The notes below the pieces were generated by a model. It ran no database searches and was not told the origin of the DNA. It saw only the letters and a program-made list of their open reading frames with translations. A DNA stretch of 64,000 nt. Origin: Anoxybacillus tengchongensis. GTDB taxonomy: Bacteria; Bacillota; Bacilli; Bacillales; Anoxybacillaceae. Position numbers and translations under genes: made by a program. This document shows positions 39,117-47,711 of this stretch, one piece after another; position 1 is the first letter of the stretch, and each line of letters begins with the position of its first letter. The stretch covers positions 363,391 to 427,390 of the forward strand of contig NZ_JACHES010000001.1 of assembly GCF_014201585.1 (NCBI RefSeq), in the 5' to 3' direction.

Positions 39117-39147
39117 AAGAGGCGGGACAAAAACCGTCTCTTTTTGT
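39114..39147 (+). terminator. Terminator after the GH32 gene
   Basis: AAAAGAGGCGG and CCGTCTCTTTTT pair with one G-T around an 8-nt loop, starting at the stop codon. Confidence 0.8.
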
Positions 39148-39216
39148 TATAAACGGTTATCGTGTCCATATAAAAGGAATAATATAAATGATAAAGAAAA
39201 GAGTTGGAGGATAGCG

Positions 39217-39939
39217 ATGGGGCGACTTATTGGTTATGTTATAGCGTATGTCGTGATGGTGTTTGTTAATGTGATAGCTGAGTGGCTTCCGTTAAACGGT
39301 CAGACGACAGGAGACATATCGCGTAAAGTTAACGTCTTGTTTACACCTGCAGGGTACGTATTTTCGATTTGGGGCTTTATTTATGTGCTATTAGCGATTT
39401 GGATTTTTAGACAAATCCCAACTTCTCGTCGCCATTTACCTATGTACCGCCAAGCGTTTATTCCTTTTGTCGCTAGCTGTATGCTTAATGCGTTATGGAT
39501 TGTTGTATGGCATTATGAATATTTTCTTTTTTCTGTTATTGTGATGCTTCTTCTTCTTTTGACACTTATTTCGTTGTATATGGCTGTTAAACGTACGAAT
39601 TCAACAAGTCTTGATTTGCTCCCATTTTCTGTGTATCTCAGTTGGATTAGCGTTGCGACAATTGCAAACATTTCCTTTGTTTTAAAATACAATGGTTGGG
39701 ACGGACTCGGGTTACCTGAAGTATTTTGGGCGATTGCGATGTTACTTGTTGCAACAACTTTAGCTCTTCTCTTCATGGTTCGGCAACACGATTACATATA
39801 TCCACTTGTATTTGTTTGGGCGTTTGTTGGAATTGGCGTGAAAAATCAAGGTGCTGCGTCACTTGTCGCATACGTTTCATTTTTGTTGGCAGGAGTCATA
39901 TTAATTAGCACAGCATCTTTATACAAAGAAAAAACATAA
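39217..39939 (+). CDS. TspO/MBR-related tryptophan-rich membrane protein
   Basis: 240 aa with about seven membrane helices, longer than the five-helix TspO. Conserved-looking features: VNVLFTPAGYVFSIWGFIYV, NALWIVVWHYE, YLSWISVATIANISF and WAFVGIGVKN. The PAGYVFSIWGFIY segment is the hallmark of this wider group. TTGGAGG precedes ATG 39217. Ligand unknown. Confidence 0.75.
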   Translation: MGRLIGYVIAYVVMVFVNVIAEWLPLNGQTTGDISRKVNVLFTPAGYVFSIWGFIYVLLAIWIFRQIPTSRRHLPMYRQAFIPFVASCMLNALWIVVWHYEYFLFSVIVMLLLLLTLISLYMAVKRTNSTSLDLLPFSVYLSWISVATIANISFVLKYNGWDGLGLPEVFWAIAMLLVATTLALLFMVRQHDYIYPLVFVWAFVGIGVKNQGAASLVAYVSFLLAGVILISTASLYKEKT

Positions 39940-39966
39940 TCGTCCACCTTTGTCGTGGGCGATTTA
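39938..39966. terminator. Short bidirectional terminator
   Basis: ATCGTCCAC and GTGGGCGAT pair with one G-T around CTTTGTC between the ends of two convergent genes. Confidence 0.6.
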
Positions 39967-40245
39967 TACATATTTGCTGATCGCTTCGTTGAACTGTTTT
40001 TGCATATCTTTATCATGCAACAGTTTTTTGTAATTTGTTCTTGAATATAAATAGGTAGAAATGTTCGGATCTTGTAACAAACGCTTTACAGTGTTTTTGT
40101 CGAACGATTTTTGTGTTTCAATAATTCTTGTTTTTTGCATATGTTTCAATCTTCGTTTTGCTATGAGGTAATCAAACTGACCTAACAGCAAAAAATTTAA
40201 CAATCCTCCTACAAATTCAAAACACATCGTGACTAGTGTTTCCAC
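39964..40245 (-). CDS. Hypothetical protein, 93 aa
   Basis: One hydrophobic N-terminal segment (TMCFEFVGGLLNFLLLGQFD) followed by a basic, helix-rich tail (IAKRRLKHMQKTRIIETQKS). GGAGGAAGTGG lies upstream. It may be membrane-anchored. Not recognised. Confidence 0.55.
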   Translation of the reverse strand: METLVTMCFEFVGGLLNFLLLGQFDYLIAKRRLKHMQKTRIIETQKSFDKNTVKRLLQDPNISTYLYSRTNYKKLLHDKDMQKQFNEAISKYV

Positions 40246-40429
40246 TTCCTCCTCCGTCCCTTTGTTATTTTTGATATATCACTTAAATTTTACCTTTTTT
40301 TCTGTGAAAATAAAGGGTTCATGAACGGTTATTTTCATGCTTGGGTGGCGAGAAAAACTTCCTCATGGGTGTTTTATTATAATATATTTACAGACGAAAA
40401 AAAATAAGGATAGAATTTTATTGTGAATA

Positions 40430-41094
40430 TTGCGACGATTGGATGTGTTTGTTGTGAAATTGTATTTACCTTTTTTAAGGGAGATTGAGGTAAAGTTCAA
40501 GGAAAGTTCTTGTCGTATCGAGTCGACTGATGGTTTTTTTGATTTAAGTCATGTAATAGAAAAGGGGGAGGAAGAAGTATTAAGTATTTCCTTTAGGAAG
40601 CAAAAAATTCTTGAAATAAGTACCAACCTATTAGCAAAAATGAATGAGTATTTTCAGGATACTCGCCTAGTGAAATGCTTAACATGCATGGGGGTGGAAA
40701 AAAATCATCAAGGAGTGCTTTTTCCATTACAACCAACAAGTGATTTTAGCGTTTATGATCGGGAATTATGTGTGTTTATAGAATTTCTTTATGTAAAAAA
40801 GATATGCCTGTTGTCATCGTTATTGAGCAAAATAATACAATGGTATACGGTAATATAGACGTTATACCGGCTGGAAAGGGTGGAGGTTATCAAAGAACTT
40901 TTGCACATGTTATTTTATTTGAACACAATCAGCTCTTAGAGCATGTTCAAAAAGCGAATGAATATAAATTTTTCGTGTATTTGTTAAATGGTAGGAAGCT
41001 GGCTGAGGGTGCTTTTCGTATAAGACGGGAAAAGCTTTCATATGGTAAGAAGTATTTTAATTCTTATAGCTATCATTTTGATCAAAAAACATAA
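40430..41094 (+). pseudogene. Hypothetical gene split by a frameshift in an A6 run
   Basis: The first frame (40430-40858) reads LREIEVKFKESSCRIEST through CVFIEFLYVKK. After the A6 run at 40795-40800 its continuation lies in another frame: DMPVVIVIEQNNTMVYGNID to YHFDQKT (stop 41094). One extra A would join them as YVKKDMPVVIV. Soluble, no family recognised; the start is uncertain, with no good RBS. It lies 100 bp before a Gly/Ala-rich small protein and may belong to the same accessory unit. Confidence 0.55.
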
Positions 41095-41193
41095 GAGATA
41101 CTGTTTGGATTTTTCTTAATTCAAGATAAATAAATGTACAGCTATTCATTACTTATCACTACATTTTATTTCTAGTGGAAAGGATGGTTAGCA

Positions 41194-41541
41194 ATGTCTA
41201 CATGGAATAGAATTGAATCAGGAATTAAACAAGGATTAAAGGATGTAGCGGCTTCGTATGGAATTGATTGGAGTGGTGCTGCTAATACTGCTAGTAAGGT
41301 AGGTCCGGCTGTTGGGGGAGGGATTAAGGGAGCTAAAAATGCACGAGCAGAAGTAGAAATGCGTATTTCTAAAGCAGAAACACGATTAGAAGTTGGAAGG
41401 ATCGAAAAAGCAGCAACACAAATGGTAGCCAAAGGAGTAGCTAAAGGAGCGATTAAAGCGATAGGAATATGGGGCTTCATACCTGACATAGCCATATTTG
41501 CGAATGGTTTTAGAAAAGGGTACTCAGCTGCAGGCAACTAG
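41194..41541 (+). CDS. Gly/Ala-rich small protein, bacteriocin- or toxin-like
   Basis: 115 aa. GAANTASKVGPAVGGGIKGA is a flexible Gly/Ala stretch, then a charged amphipathic helix (RAEVEMRISKAETRLEVGRI), then a hydrophobic end VAKGAIKAIGIWGFIPDIAI. AAAGGATGG lies upstream. The small membrane protein gene follows after 11 bp. The composition suggests a membrane-active or secreted peptide with an immunity partner, but no leader or known family is seen. Confidence 0.55.
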   Translation: MSTWNRIESGIKQGLKDVAASYGIDWSGAANTASKVGPAVGGGIKGAKNARAEVEMRISKAETRLEVGRIEKAATQMVAKGVAKGAIKAIGIWGFIPDIAIFANGFRKGYSAAGN

Positions 41542-41552
41542 GAGGGCTTATA

Positions 41553-41837
41553 GTGGGAGCTTACGAAATAAACGGAATTTTCCTCGTAATCTTTATCTAT
41601 TGGCAACTATTTTATGCTGTTAAGAAAAAGGATACTAGTCATATTGTTTATGTTGTTGTTCCTATATTATTAATGTTTATCTTTATTTACACAACTCTTT
41701 TTGATTTCATTCATCCTTATCTACGTATTGGAATTGTTGTTATTGTATATGTGTTGCTTATTTTAGTTGGTTTTAGAAATACAAAGAGGAAAATTAAAGA
41801 TGAAATCGAAAGAAAATTTGGAAAAAATGATACGTAA
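41553..41837 (+). CDS. Small membrane protein, possible immunity partner
   Basis: 94 aa, three membrane helices (GIFLVIFIYWQLFYAV, IVYVVVPILLMFIFIYTTLF and IGIVVIVYVLLILVGF) and a basic C-terminal tail. GTG 41553 follows GGAGGG. The size, topology and place after the Gly/Ala-rich gene resemble bacteriocin immunity proteins; this is inference only. Confidence 0.55.
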   Translation: MGAYEINGIFLVIFIYWQLFYAVKKKDTSHIVYVVVPILLMFIFIYTTLFDFIHPYLRIGIVVIVYVLLILVGFRNTKRKIKDEIERKFGKNDT

Positions 41838-41934
41838 CTTGTCATGCTTAATTAAGTGCCAGGCACATGTCGAACGGGGCGTCCAATAGTGTAACAATCT
41901 ACTGATTGGACAGCTCCTTTTTTATTGGAGTCAT

Positions 41935-42394
41935 CGACACCTAAGCGAGCCGCTACCCGTATCATCGATCGAAACAAAAAGGGGTGATTGTTCTGTTTAG
42001 CTATGCGTTCGACACGATGAAGCACCCACTTCTGGAGTTGGCGAAACAATGTTTCTTCATCACACGGACTTTTCGTGAAAAAATGGCTCAGTGTTGTGCG
42101 ATGGTTCGGATGAAAGCTCCCATGATGAAGATCGGTCAGCGTTCCTGAAAAGCCCTTTGTCATCATCGCATCCACAATGTGCGCGAGATGCTTCATGACC
42201 GGTTTTGAAAAATAAAGTGGTAACCTCAGCATCGTCAAAAACTTGTGAATTCCTTGATGATGTGCTAATCGATTCATGAGACATGAACCTCCTTGTCGAT
42301 AGTTGTGGATACATCTATTCTAAACAAGGAATCGGGTTCATGTTTCCTTTTTGTTTCAATGTAAATTTATGTTAGTGAATTTGCTCATCTACAG
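41935..42394 (-). mobile_element. Truncated IS701-family element
   Basis: The transposase start (ATG 42277, MNRLAHHQGIHKFLTMLRLP) and ~105 codons match the intact copy at 51296-52477, then homology stops near ATCATCGATCG (~41965). The 5' terminal sequence to CTACAG at 42394 is shared with the intact copy. The 3' two thirds and left end are gone. About 10% divergence from the intact copy shows it is not a recent duplicate. Confidence 0.85.
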
Positions 42395-42473
42395 AAGCTA
42401 AATTAAGTTACTTAAGGAATAGGCATCATTGGAATGTGGACATTGATTATCACTATATAAGCTAAACCAAGAA

Positions 42474-42518
42474 AAGTAACCACTTCCCTAAAACTAACGG
42501 ATGAAGCTGGTTACTTCT
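42474..42518 (+). terminator. Terminator-like hairpin upstream of the two-component operon
   Basis: AAGTAACCA and TGGTTACTT form a 9-bp stem with a 26-nt loop, followed by CTTTTT. It may insulate the kinase operon from transcripts leaving the IS remnant region. Confidence 0.65.
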
Positions 42519-42646
42519 TTTTGCTAATCTGGTTAGATATCGTGCAGTCCCCTGTCTCAACCTCACAGGCGCATGTCGTTCCTCCACATTTTCTCCATAT
42601 TTTTTCTGCTATAATAAAGAAAAACGCCTGTAAGGAAGGAATCTTC

Positions 42647-44020
42647 GTGCGAAAACTTTCATTTAAGTTAGGGCTATTGTTTTTTGTTTTTGTGCTAGGA
42701 ATCGAAACGGTGTTATTTGCGTCGTTGTATGTGACGCTTGTGAACGCGAGAATTAATGAGGAATTTGAGCAGTTGTTGGCAAGAGGGAATAATCATCGGG
42801 ATGTATTGGAAAAAAGCTATCATCTTTCCACGTTAGAACATGTCGTGATGATGGAGTCGGAAGCGGAAACGGATGTCGTTATTACCGATGCGAAAGGGAA
42901 TATTTTATATTTTTCTGATCGCATTTTGCCGTTTGCGAAAAAACTCATTCCGTCTGTCGATGTTCGCCACATTTCTCATAGCGGGATGGTGGTGCAAAAC
43001 AACTGGAAAAAACAACCGTATATCGCTACCGCCAGCCCGATTCGGATGGAAGGAAAGACAAAAGGGTATGTGTATATGTTTCAGCGGACGGCTTCCATTC
43101 AAAATATGATTTCCAAATTAAAACATCATTTTCTCGTCGTTGGAGTTGTTTCTGTCTTTTTGACGATTATGACGATTTTTTTCTTATCAAGAGTCATTAC
43201 GATTCCGCTCATTCGGATGAAACAAGCGACTGAGAAACTAAGCAAAGGAGATTTTTCTGTTCGCCTGCAAGTAAAAGGGGAAGACGAGTTAGCGCAGCTC
43301 GGAAAGGCGATTCAAACCCTTGCGACCGATTTGGAACATTTGAAAAAAGAACGAAACGAATTTTTAGCGAGCATTTCACATGAGTTGCGCACACCGTTAA
43401 CATATGTGAAAGGATATGCGGACATTGCGCGCAGACCGAACATCGCCGAGGAAGAACGAGCGAACTATTTGTCCATTATTTATGAAGAAGCCGAGCATAT
43501 GCAAAAGTTAGTGAAAGATTTGTTTGAGCTTGCGAAAATGGACCGACATTCGTTTCACATCGAGAAAGAGCCAACCCCGTTGTGCCTTTTTTTGAAAAAA
43601 ATATACGAGAAAATGGCTCCTGCGTTTCAGGCGAAACAAATGGCGCTTATTTATCGTTGCGAGGAAAACGTTACCGTCCATATCGACCGACAGCGATTTG
43701 AACAAGTGATGACCAACCTTTTAGACAATGCGTTAAAATATTCCCATGAAGGTTCTACCGTTTCGATGAATGTCAAACGAGAGAAAAAGAACGTAATCAT
43801 CATGATTTCCGACGAAGGAATAGGGATTCCTGAAGCAGATTTGCCGCATATTTTTGAACGGCTTTACCGAGTCGATAAATCAAGATCGCGAATAGGCGGA
43901 GGAACGGGGCTTGGATTGGCGATTGTAAAAGAAATTGTCGAAGCGCACGGCGGTTCGATTTCCGCCACAAGCGAATTCGGAAAAGGAACAACTATGCTCA
44001 TTACATTGCCGAGGGGTTGA
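42647..44020 (+). CDS. Sensor histidine kinase (HAMP, HisKA, HATPase)
   Basis: 457 aa. A first membrane helix (LGLLFFVFVLGIETVLFASL), an extracellular domain of ~120 residues, a second helix (HHFLVVGVVSVFLTIMTIFF), HAMP, phospho-accepting SISHELRTPLTYVKGYAD, N-box FEQVMTNLLDNALKYS, G1 ISDEGIGIPE and G2 GGGTGLGLAIVKEIVEAHGG. GTG 42647 with AAGGAAGGA six nt upstream; a TATAAT lies at 42610-42615. Overlaps the response regulator gene by 1 bp. Confidence 0.95.
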   Translation: MRKLSFKLGLLFFVFVLGIETVLFASLYVTLVNARINEEFEQLLARGNNHRDVLEKSYHLSTLEHVVMMESEAETDVVITDAKGNILYFSDRILPFAKKLIPSVDVRHISHSGMVVQNNWKKQPYIATASPIRMEGKTKGYVYMFQRTASIQNMISKLKHHFLVVGVVSVFLTIMTIFFLSRVITIPLIRMKQATEKLSKGDFSVRLQVKGEDELAQLGKAIQTLATDLEHLKKERNEFLASISHELRTPLTYVKGYADIARRPNIAEEERANYLSIIYEEAEHMQKLVKDLFELAKMDRHSFHIEKEPTPLCLFLKKIYEKMAPAFQAKQMALIYRCEENVTVHIDRQRFEQVMTNLLDNALKYSHEGSTVSMNVKREKKNVIIMISDEGIGIPEADLPHIFERLYRVDKSRSRIGGGTGLGLAIVKEIVEAHGGSISATSEFGKGTTMLITLPRG

Positions 44021-44697
44021 TGAAGGTGTACACGGTTTTATTGGTTGATGACGAAAAACGAATGTTAAATTTATTAGAGCTGTATCTTACTCCGAACGGG
44101 TACCGTTGTGTGAAATGCGAGTCAGGAGTAGCGGCGATTCGCTATTTAGAAAATAATAAAGCGGATCTGGTGTTGCTTGATGTCATGATGCCAGAGATGG
44201 ACGGATGGGAAACGTGCAAACAAATACGAGAGTTTTCGAACGTTCCGATTATTATGGTCACCGCAAGAGATGCGACGACAGACGTTGTCCAAGGGCTAAA
44301 AATCGGCGCAGATGATTATATTACAAAACCGTTTGACGAATCCGAATTGCTCGCTCGGATGGAGGCAGTATTGCGCCGTTCGGTCGGAAAACAAGCGAAA
44401 CTAGAGTTTTACGGCTTAGTTTGGGACGAAGCGCAGCATAAAGTTCAATATGCCGAGCGCGATATTTCCCTCACGCCAAAGGAGTTTGCTATTTTAGGGA
44501 TTTTTCTCAAACATCCAAATCGAGTATTTAGCCGCGAGCAACTGATCGTGACATTATGGGGGTATAATGCCAATACAGAAGAACGAACCGTCGATTCGCA
44601 CGTAAAAAATATTCGCGAAAAACTTCGCCAAGCTGGTTTCCCGATTGATCAGTTTCTGCAAACCGTTTGGGGGGTAGGATATAAATGGGAGGCATAA
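44020..44697 (+). CDS. OmpR/PhoB-family response regulator
   Basis: 225 aa. Receiver domain with VLLVDDEKRM (acidic pocket), LVLLDVMMPEMDGWE (phospho-Asp), MVTARDATTD and ITKPFDESELLAR (Lys), then a winged helix with ISLTPKEFAILGIFLKHPNR and TVDSHVKNIREKLRQ. ATG 44020 overlaps the kinase stop; GTG 44026 is an alternative. Partner of the adjacent kinase. Confidence 0.95.
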   Translation: MKVYTVLLVDDEKRMLNLLELYLTPNGYRCVKCESGVAAIRYLENNKADLVLLDVMMPEMDGWETCKQIREFSNVPIIMVTARDATTDVVQGLKIGADDYITKPFDESELLARMEAVLRRSVGKQAKLEFYGLVWDEAQHKVQYAERDISLTPKEFAILGIFLKHPNRVFSREQLIVTLWGYNANTEERTVDSHVKNIREKLRQAGFPIDQFLQTVWGVGYKWEA

Positions 44698-45252
44698 ATG
44701 GAACAACAGATGATTGCGTTATTCCGAACATATGAACCATTTGCTTTTTTAATCAGTATCGCAATGAATGTCATCATTAGTATTTTAGGCGTTGTCCCGA
44801 GCGTCTTTCTCACTGCCGCTAACTTGGCGGTATTCGGTTTTTGGAAAGGTACTTTTTTATCGTTTGTCGGGGAGGCTGTTGGGGCGATTGTATCTTTCGT
44901 TTTATATCGAAAAGGGTTTCGCCAATTTTCAGAAACAAAATGGTTTTCCTATCCGAAAGTGAAACGTTTGCTTATGGCAGAAGGAAAAGAAGCGTTTTTA
45001 CTTGTTTTATCGTTGCGTCTTCTTCCATTTGTTCCATCCGGAATGGTCACGTTCGTTGCCGCTATCGGGCGCATGTCGCTCCTTCTTTTTACAGCCGCCA
45101 GCTCGATTGGGAAGCTGCCCGCACTGTTGTTAGAGGCATATTCGGTGTATCAAGTGATGAATTGGACATGGCAAGGGAAAGTCATATCAACATTTCTAGC
45201 TGTTTTTTTATTTTTATTTACTTGGAAAAAAGTTGTTCAGAACAAGACGTAA
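44698..45252 (+). CDS. TVP38/TMEM64 (DedA-like) family membrane protein
   Basis: 184 aa with about five membrane helices and the re-entrant region typical of the SNARE-associated fold (FWKGTFLSFVGEAVGAIVSF; RLLPFVPSGMVTFVAAIGRM). It starts one base after the response regulator stop, so it is the third gene of the operon and a likely target or partner of the two-component system. Function probably lipid transport or membrane homeostasis, as proposed for the family. Confidence 0.88.
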   Translation: MEQQMIALFRTYEPFAFLISIAMNVIISILGVVPSVFLTAANLAVFGFWKGTFLSFVGEAVGAIVSFVLYRKGFRQFSETKWFSYPKVKRLLMAEGKEAFLLVLSLRLLPFVPSGMVTFVAAIGRMSLLLFTAASSIGKLPALLLEAYSVYQVMNWTWQGKVISTFLAVFLFLFTWKKVVQNKT

Positions 45253-45572
45253 ACGCCCCAGCATGAGTAAAATGTTTGTAGGAGGGCGCTAAATCCTCTT
45301 TCATATATTTCAAGGGGAAGGTCCCTTGAACAGAAGGGGGATGAGCAAAAAAGATGCAAAAAGGACTCTCTCCCTGTAATGATAATTTACAACATACGTT
45401 AATCACGTTATGCTATTAGTATATAAGTTGCAATAAAGAATTTCTGATTTTTTTGTTTCTGTTTTCATCTGGATACGAGCTGATACGGTATAGCTTGGCA
45501 GGTAATCATCTGGATGTAAAACAAAAATTCAACTTATATAGTTAAGATTTTTTATCTGGCAGGGGAAATTTT
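45253..45572. other. Intergenic region, 320 bp
   Basis: No gene seen. A short inverted repeat, CAAGGG (45311-45316) and CCCTTG (45323-45328), is followed by purine-rich sequence. The right part (45400-45560) is AT-rich and should carry the promoter of the RelA/SpoT-domain gene, but no clear -35/-10 pair is visible. Confidence 0.5.
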
Positions 45573-46307
45573 ATGTTGCCGTATGAAGGAATTTGGGGAA
45601 TTATAGAAAAAATTATTGAACATGGGCCGGAAATCAAGACTTCTCGCAGATACAAAGGTTTTGACGAAGAACTTTTTGAGGAACTAAAAAATAAGGTAGA
45701 AGAGTATTATTTAAATACAGCAGAATATCCAGATAAAATCGTTGAATTAATTAAACATATTCCTGAAATTGACTTTACTTACCGTTACAAGGATCCTGTA
45801 TCAATAAAGCTGAAATTAGAACGTAATCAATTGACAAAACAGCTCTACAAAATTGCAAACGACATTTTAGGAATACGATTTATTATTAAAGCAGAGACTG
45901 CAGAGTTGAAACAGATAGTTCATGAATTTGTAACATGTTGTCCGTATGGACAAGATGCATGCAACATTGTTGATCAAACATTAGGGAAAACTAATGATGA
46001 TGGGTATAAAGCTATTCACGTTTATATAAGACCAAATAATTATGTTTTCCCTATTGAAATTCAATTTTGGACAAGAACACATGCATTATTGAATGAATAT
46101 TTACATGAACAAATATACAAAATGGATAATGATCAATTAAATCAATATGCGTTGGATTTGAGTAAGTGGCTTGAAAGTGTTCCAAGATTTCCTAATAGCG
46201 ATGAAGTTGCAATTAAGTCATATGTAGACTATATTTATGAACAAGCATTTTCAAACAAATATTTAGATGAAAATGATGAAGATATTGATGACGTTGACCA
46301 ATATTAA
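45573..46307 (+). CDS. RelA/SpoT nucleotidyltransferase-domain protein, possible toxSAS toxin
   Basis: 244 aa, a stand-alone synthetase domain without hydrolase or regulatory parts. DFTYRYKDPVSIKLKLERN carries the R.K....SI..K nucleotide-binding pattern, ANDILGIRFIIKA the catalytic Asp, DDGYKAIHVYI the family strand and PIEIQFWTRTHALLNE the catalytic Glu. The acidic C-terminus (DENDEDIDDVDQY) is unusual. It differs from the housekeeping small synthetases and is followed by a 90-aa gene, the layout of toxSAS pairs in which the enzyme pyrophosphorylates tRNA or makes (p)ppApp/(p)ppGpp. Which reaction applies cannot be read here. Confidence 0.8.
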   Translation: MLPYEGIWGIIEKIIEHGPEIKTSRRYKGFDEELFEELKNKVEEYYLNTAEYPDKIVELIKHIPEIDFTYRYKDPVSIKLKLERNQLTKQLYKIANDILGIRFIIKAETAELKQIVHEFVTCCPYGQDACNIVDQTLGKTNDDGYKAIHVYIRPNNYVFPIEIQFWTRTHALLNEYLHEQIYKMDNDQLNQYALDLSKWLESVPRFPNSDEVAIKSYVDYIYEQAFSNKYLDENDEDIDDVDQY

Positions 46308-46367
46308 AATGGGTAAAGTTAGGTATCAGTCGGGTATAATTCACGTAATAAGTGGGGGAAATGAAAA

Positions 46368-46640
46368 ATGAGCAAAGTTTATATTATTTCTGCTGCGGAT
46401 GATAAGTCGGTTATTCTGGAATTACCGTCAACAAAAGAGGCTAAAATAGCCTACAAATACATTCGTTCTAAAACACCAGAAGCAAGCATTGGAGTATATG
46501 GTGCAAGAGATCTTCAAACATTTAGAAGAACACAAAGGACAATCGGACCTGCTACTGTGACGAGATCAGTTGAAACTTTTGTGAAAGCTTTGAACCTGAA
46601 AGAAAAATATATCCGGCGTGAACCAAAGACCACCTTATAA
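46368..46640 (+). CDS. Small protein next to the RelA/SpoT-domain gene, possible antitoxin
   Basis: 90 aa, soluble, basic: YIISAADDKSVILELPST, KEAKIAYKYIRSKTPEASIG and TRSVETFVKALNLKEKYIRR. GGGGGAAA lies upstream, and a TATAAT at 46335-46340 in the 60-bp gap could give it its own promoter. A strong terminator follows. No known family recognised; the antitoxin role rests on position. Confidence 0.6.
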   Translation: MSKVYIISAADDKSVILELPSTKEAKIAYKYIRSKTPEASIGVYGARDLQTFRRTQRTIGPATVTRSVETFVKALNLKEKYIRREPKTTL

Positions 46641-46662
46641 AAGAGGTGGTTTTCTTTTTGTT
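46628..46662 (+). terminator. Terminator of the RelA/SpoT-domain gene pair
   Basis: ACCACCT and AGGTGGT form a 7-bp stem around an 8-nt loop, followed by TTTCTTTTTG. Confidence 0.8.
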
Positions 46663-46675
46663 TTGATTGTCATGC

Positions 46676-47157
46676 CTGAGTTCGACAGTGACTAGGCAAA
46701 CTAAATGTCTCTCATCCGTTGATACAAAAGGGACGAGAGGCATTTGGGCATACTTCGGGCGTGTATCTAGGTGCGAGGATGGATGCATAGAATCTTCGGA
46801 GGAGGTTTCAGCCCTAGAGCCGCAAAGAGTTGAGTCTGTTTGTCCGTCAGTTCGATTCGTTGAGAAAAGTCTCTGTTTTTGGAAGAAAAATGTCCAAGCA
46901 TGAGACGCTCACACTCTTTTCTTACTTTCGGATATGATTCATGAGTCAGGGGAAAGGAATCGCAACTTTTGGCCAAACGCTCCAAGACAGCGCGATCCAC
47001 CTCGTCTTCGTGCCCGAACGAATCCATCACCTTCGCTTTCGCATATTTGGACTTCGGGTTCCAATTCGTTGTGAGCAGGCTGGAGATAGGCCATGATCGT
47101 TCCATCTTTGTTTTTGCGTATGACTCGTCGTATGTACATGCCTATATTATAATTGAC
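46676..47157 (-). mobile_element. IS1634-family remnant, copy A (left of copper operon)
   Basis: The minus-strand frame from ATG 47139 begins MYIRRVIRKNKDGTIMAYLQ and, after a frameshift, continues KYAKAKVMDSFGHEDEVDRA, the N-terminus of IS1634-type transposases. Most of the transposase is deleted. The left ~90 bp (GAGTTCGACAGTGACTAGGC onward) recurs in copy B and probably is the other end of the element. So it is an internally deleted, non-autonomous copy. Confidence 0.75.
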
Positions 47158-47159
47158 CT

Positions 47160-47197
47160 GTGGTGCTAGTTGAGCGCTAGCGCTCAACTAGCACCAC
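47160..47197. repeat. Perfect 38-bp palindrome at the end of IS1634 copy A
   Basis: GTGGTGCTAGTTGAGCGCT (47160-47178) is followed directly by its exact reverse complement. It lies just upstream of the remnant transposase start and may be two abutting terminal inverted repeats. Confidence 0.9.
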
Positions 47198-47334
47198 GAG
47201 TAAAGTTTTTATAATTTACATTTCGCACCCTCTCGACAAACTGAAGTGATAGAATTTTTGTTTCATAAAAAATCTACCAAAAGTGAATAGATCATGGGAA
47301 AACGTTGACGATAATAATGTTGTCAACACTTTCG

Positions 47335-47363
47335 TTGCTTTATATACCCATTACCGGTATAAT
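47335..47363 (+). promoter_or_regulatory. csoR promoter with CsoR-type operator
   Basis: -35 TTGCTT (47335-47340), 17-bp spacing, -10 TATAAT (47358-47363). The inverted repeat TATACC-N7-GGTATA (47343-47361) covers the spacer and -10, resembling the pseudo-palindromic CsoR operators of copper operons. A second inverted repeat, GTTGAC/GTCAAC, lies at 47304-47327. Confidence 0.75.
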
Positions 47364-47385
47364 GTAATTGAAGAGGTGATGTTTG

Positions 47386-47697
47386 ATGAGCCATTGTGAA
47401 GATCACAATATGGATGAAAAAATGGTTCCACGAACGGAACAGGAAATCGAAAGCATTATCAAGCGCTTGAAGCGCATTGAAGGACAAGTGCGCGGGGTGC
47501 AAAAAATGGTCGAGGACAATCGGTATTGCATCGATATTTTAGTACAAATTTCTGCGATTACGGCCGCATTAAATAAGGTTGGATTGAACTTATTAGAACG
47601 ACACGTCAGCCATTGTGTATCGAAAGCGATTCGCGAAGGAAATAGCGAAACGTCCATTCGTGAGCTTATGGATGTTATTAAGCAATTTTCAAAGTAA
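47386..47697 (+). CDS. csoR: Copper-sensing transcriptional repressor
   Basis: 103 aa four-helix-bundle repressor. The Cu(I) ligands Cys-His-Cys are seen in [14 protein letters not shown] and [33 protein letters not shown] is the typical DNA-binding opening. ATG 47386 with AGAGGTGAT upstream. First gene of csoR-copA-copZ; it should repress its own operon until Cu(I) binds. Confidence 0.95.
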   Translation: MSHCEDHNMDEKMVPRTEQEIESIIKRLKRIEGQVRGVQKMVEDNRYCIDILVQISAITAALNKVGLNLLERHVSHCVSKAIREGNSETSIRELMDVIKQFSK

Positions 47698-47711
47698 GGG
47701 AGGGAAAATGG

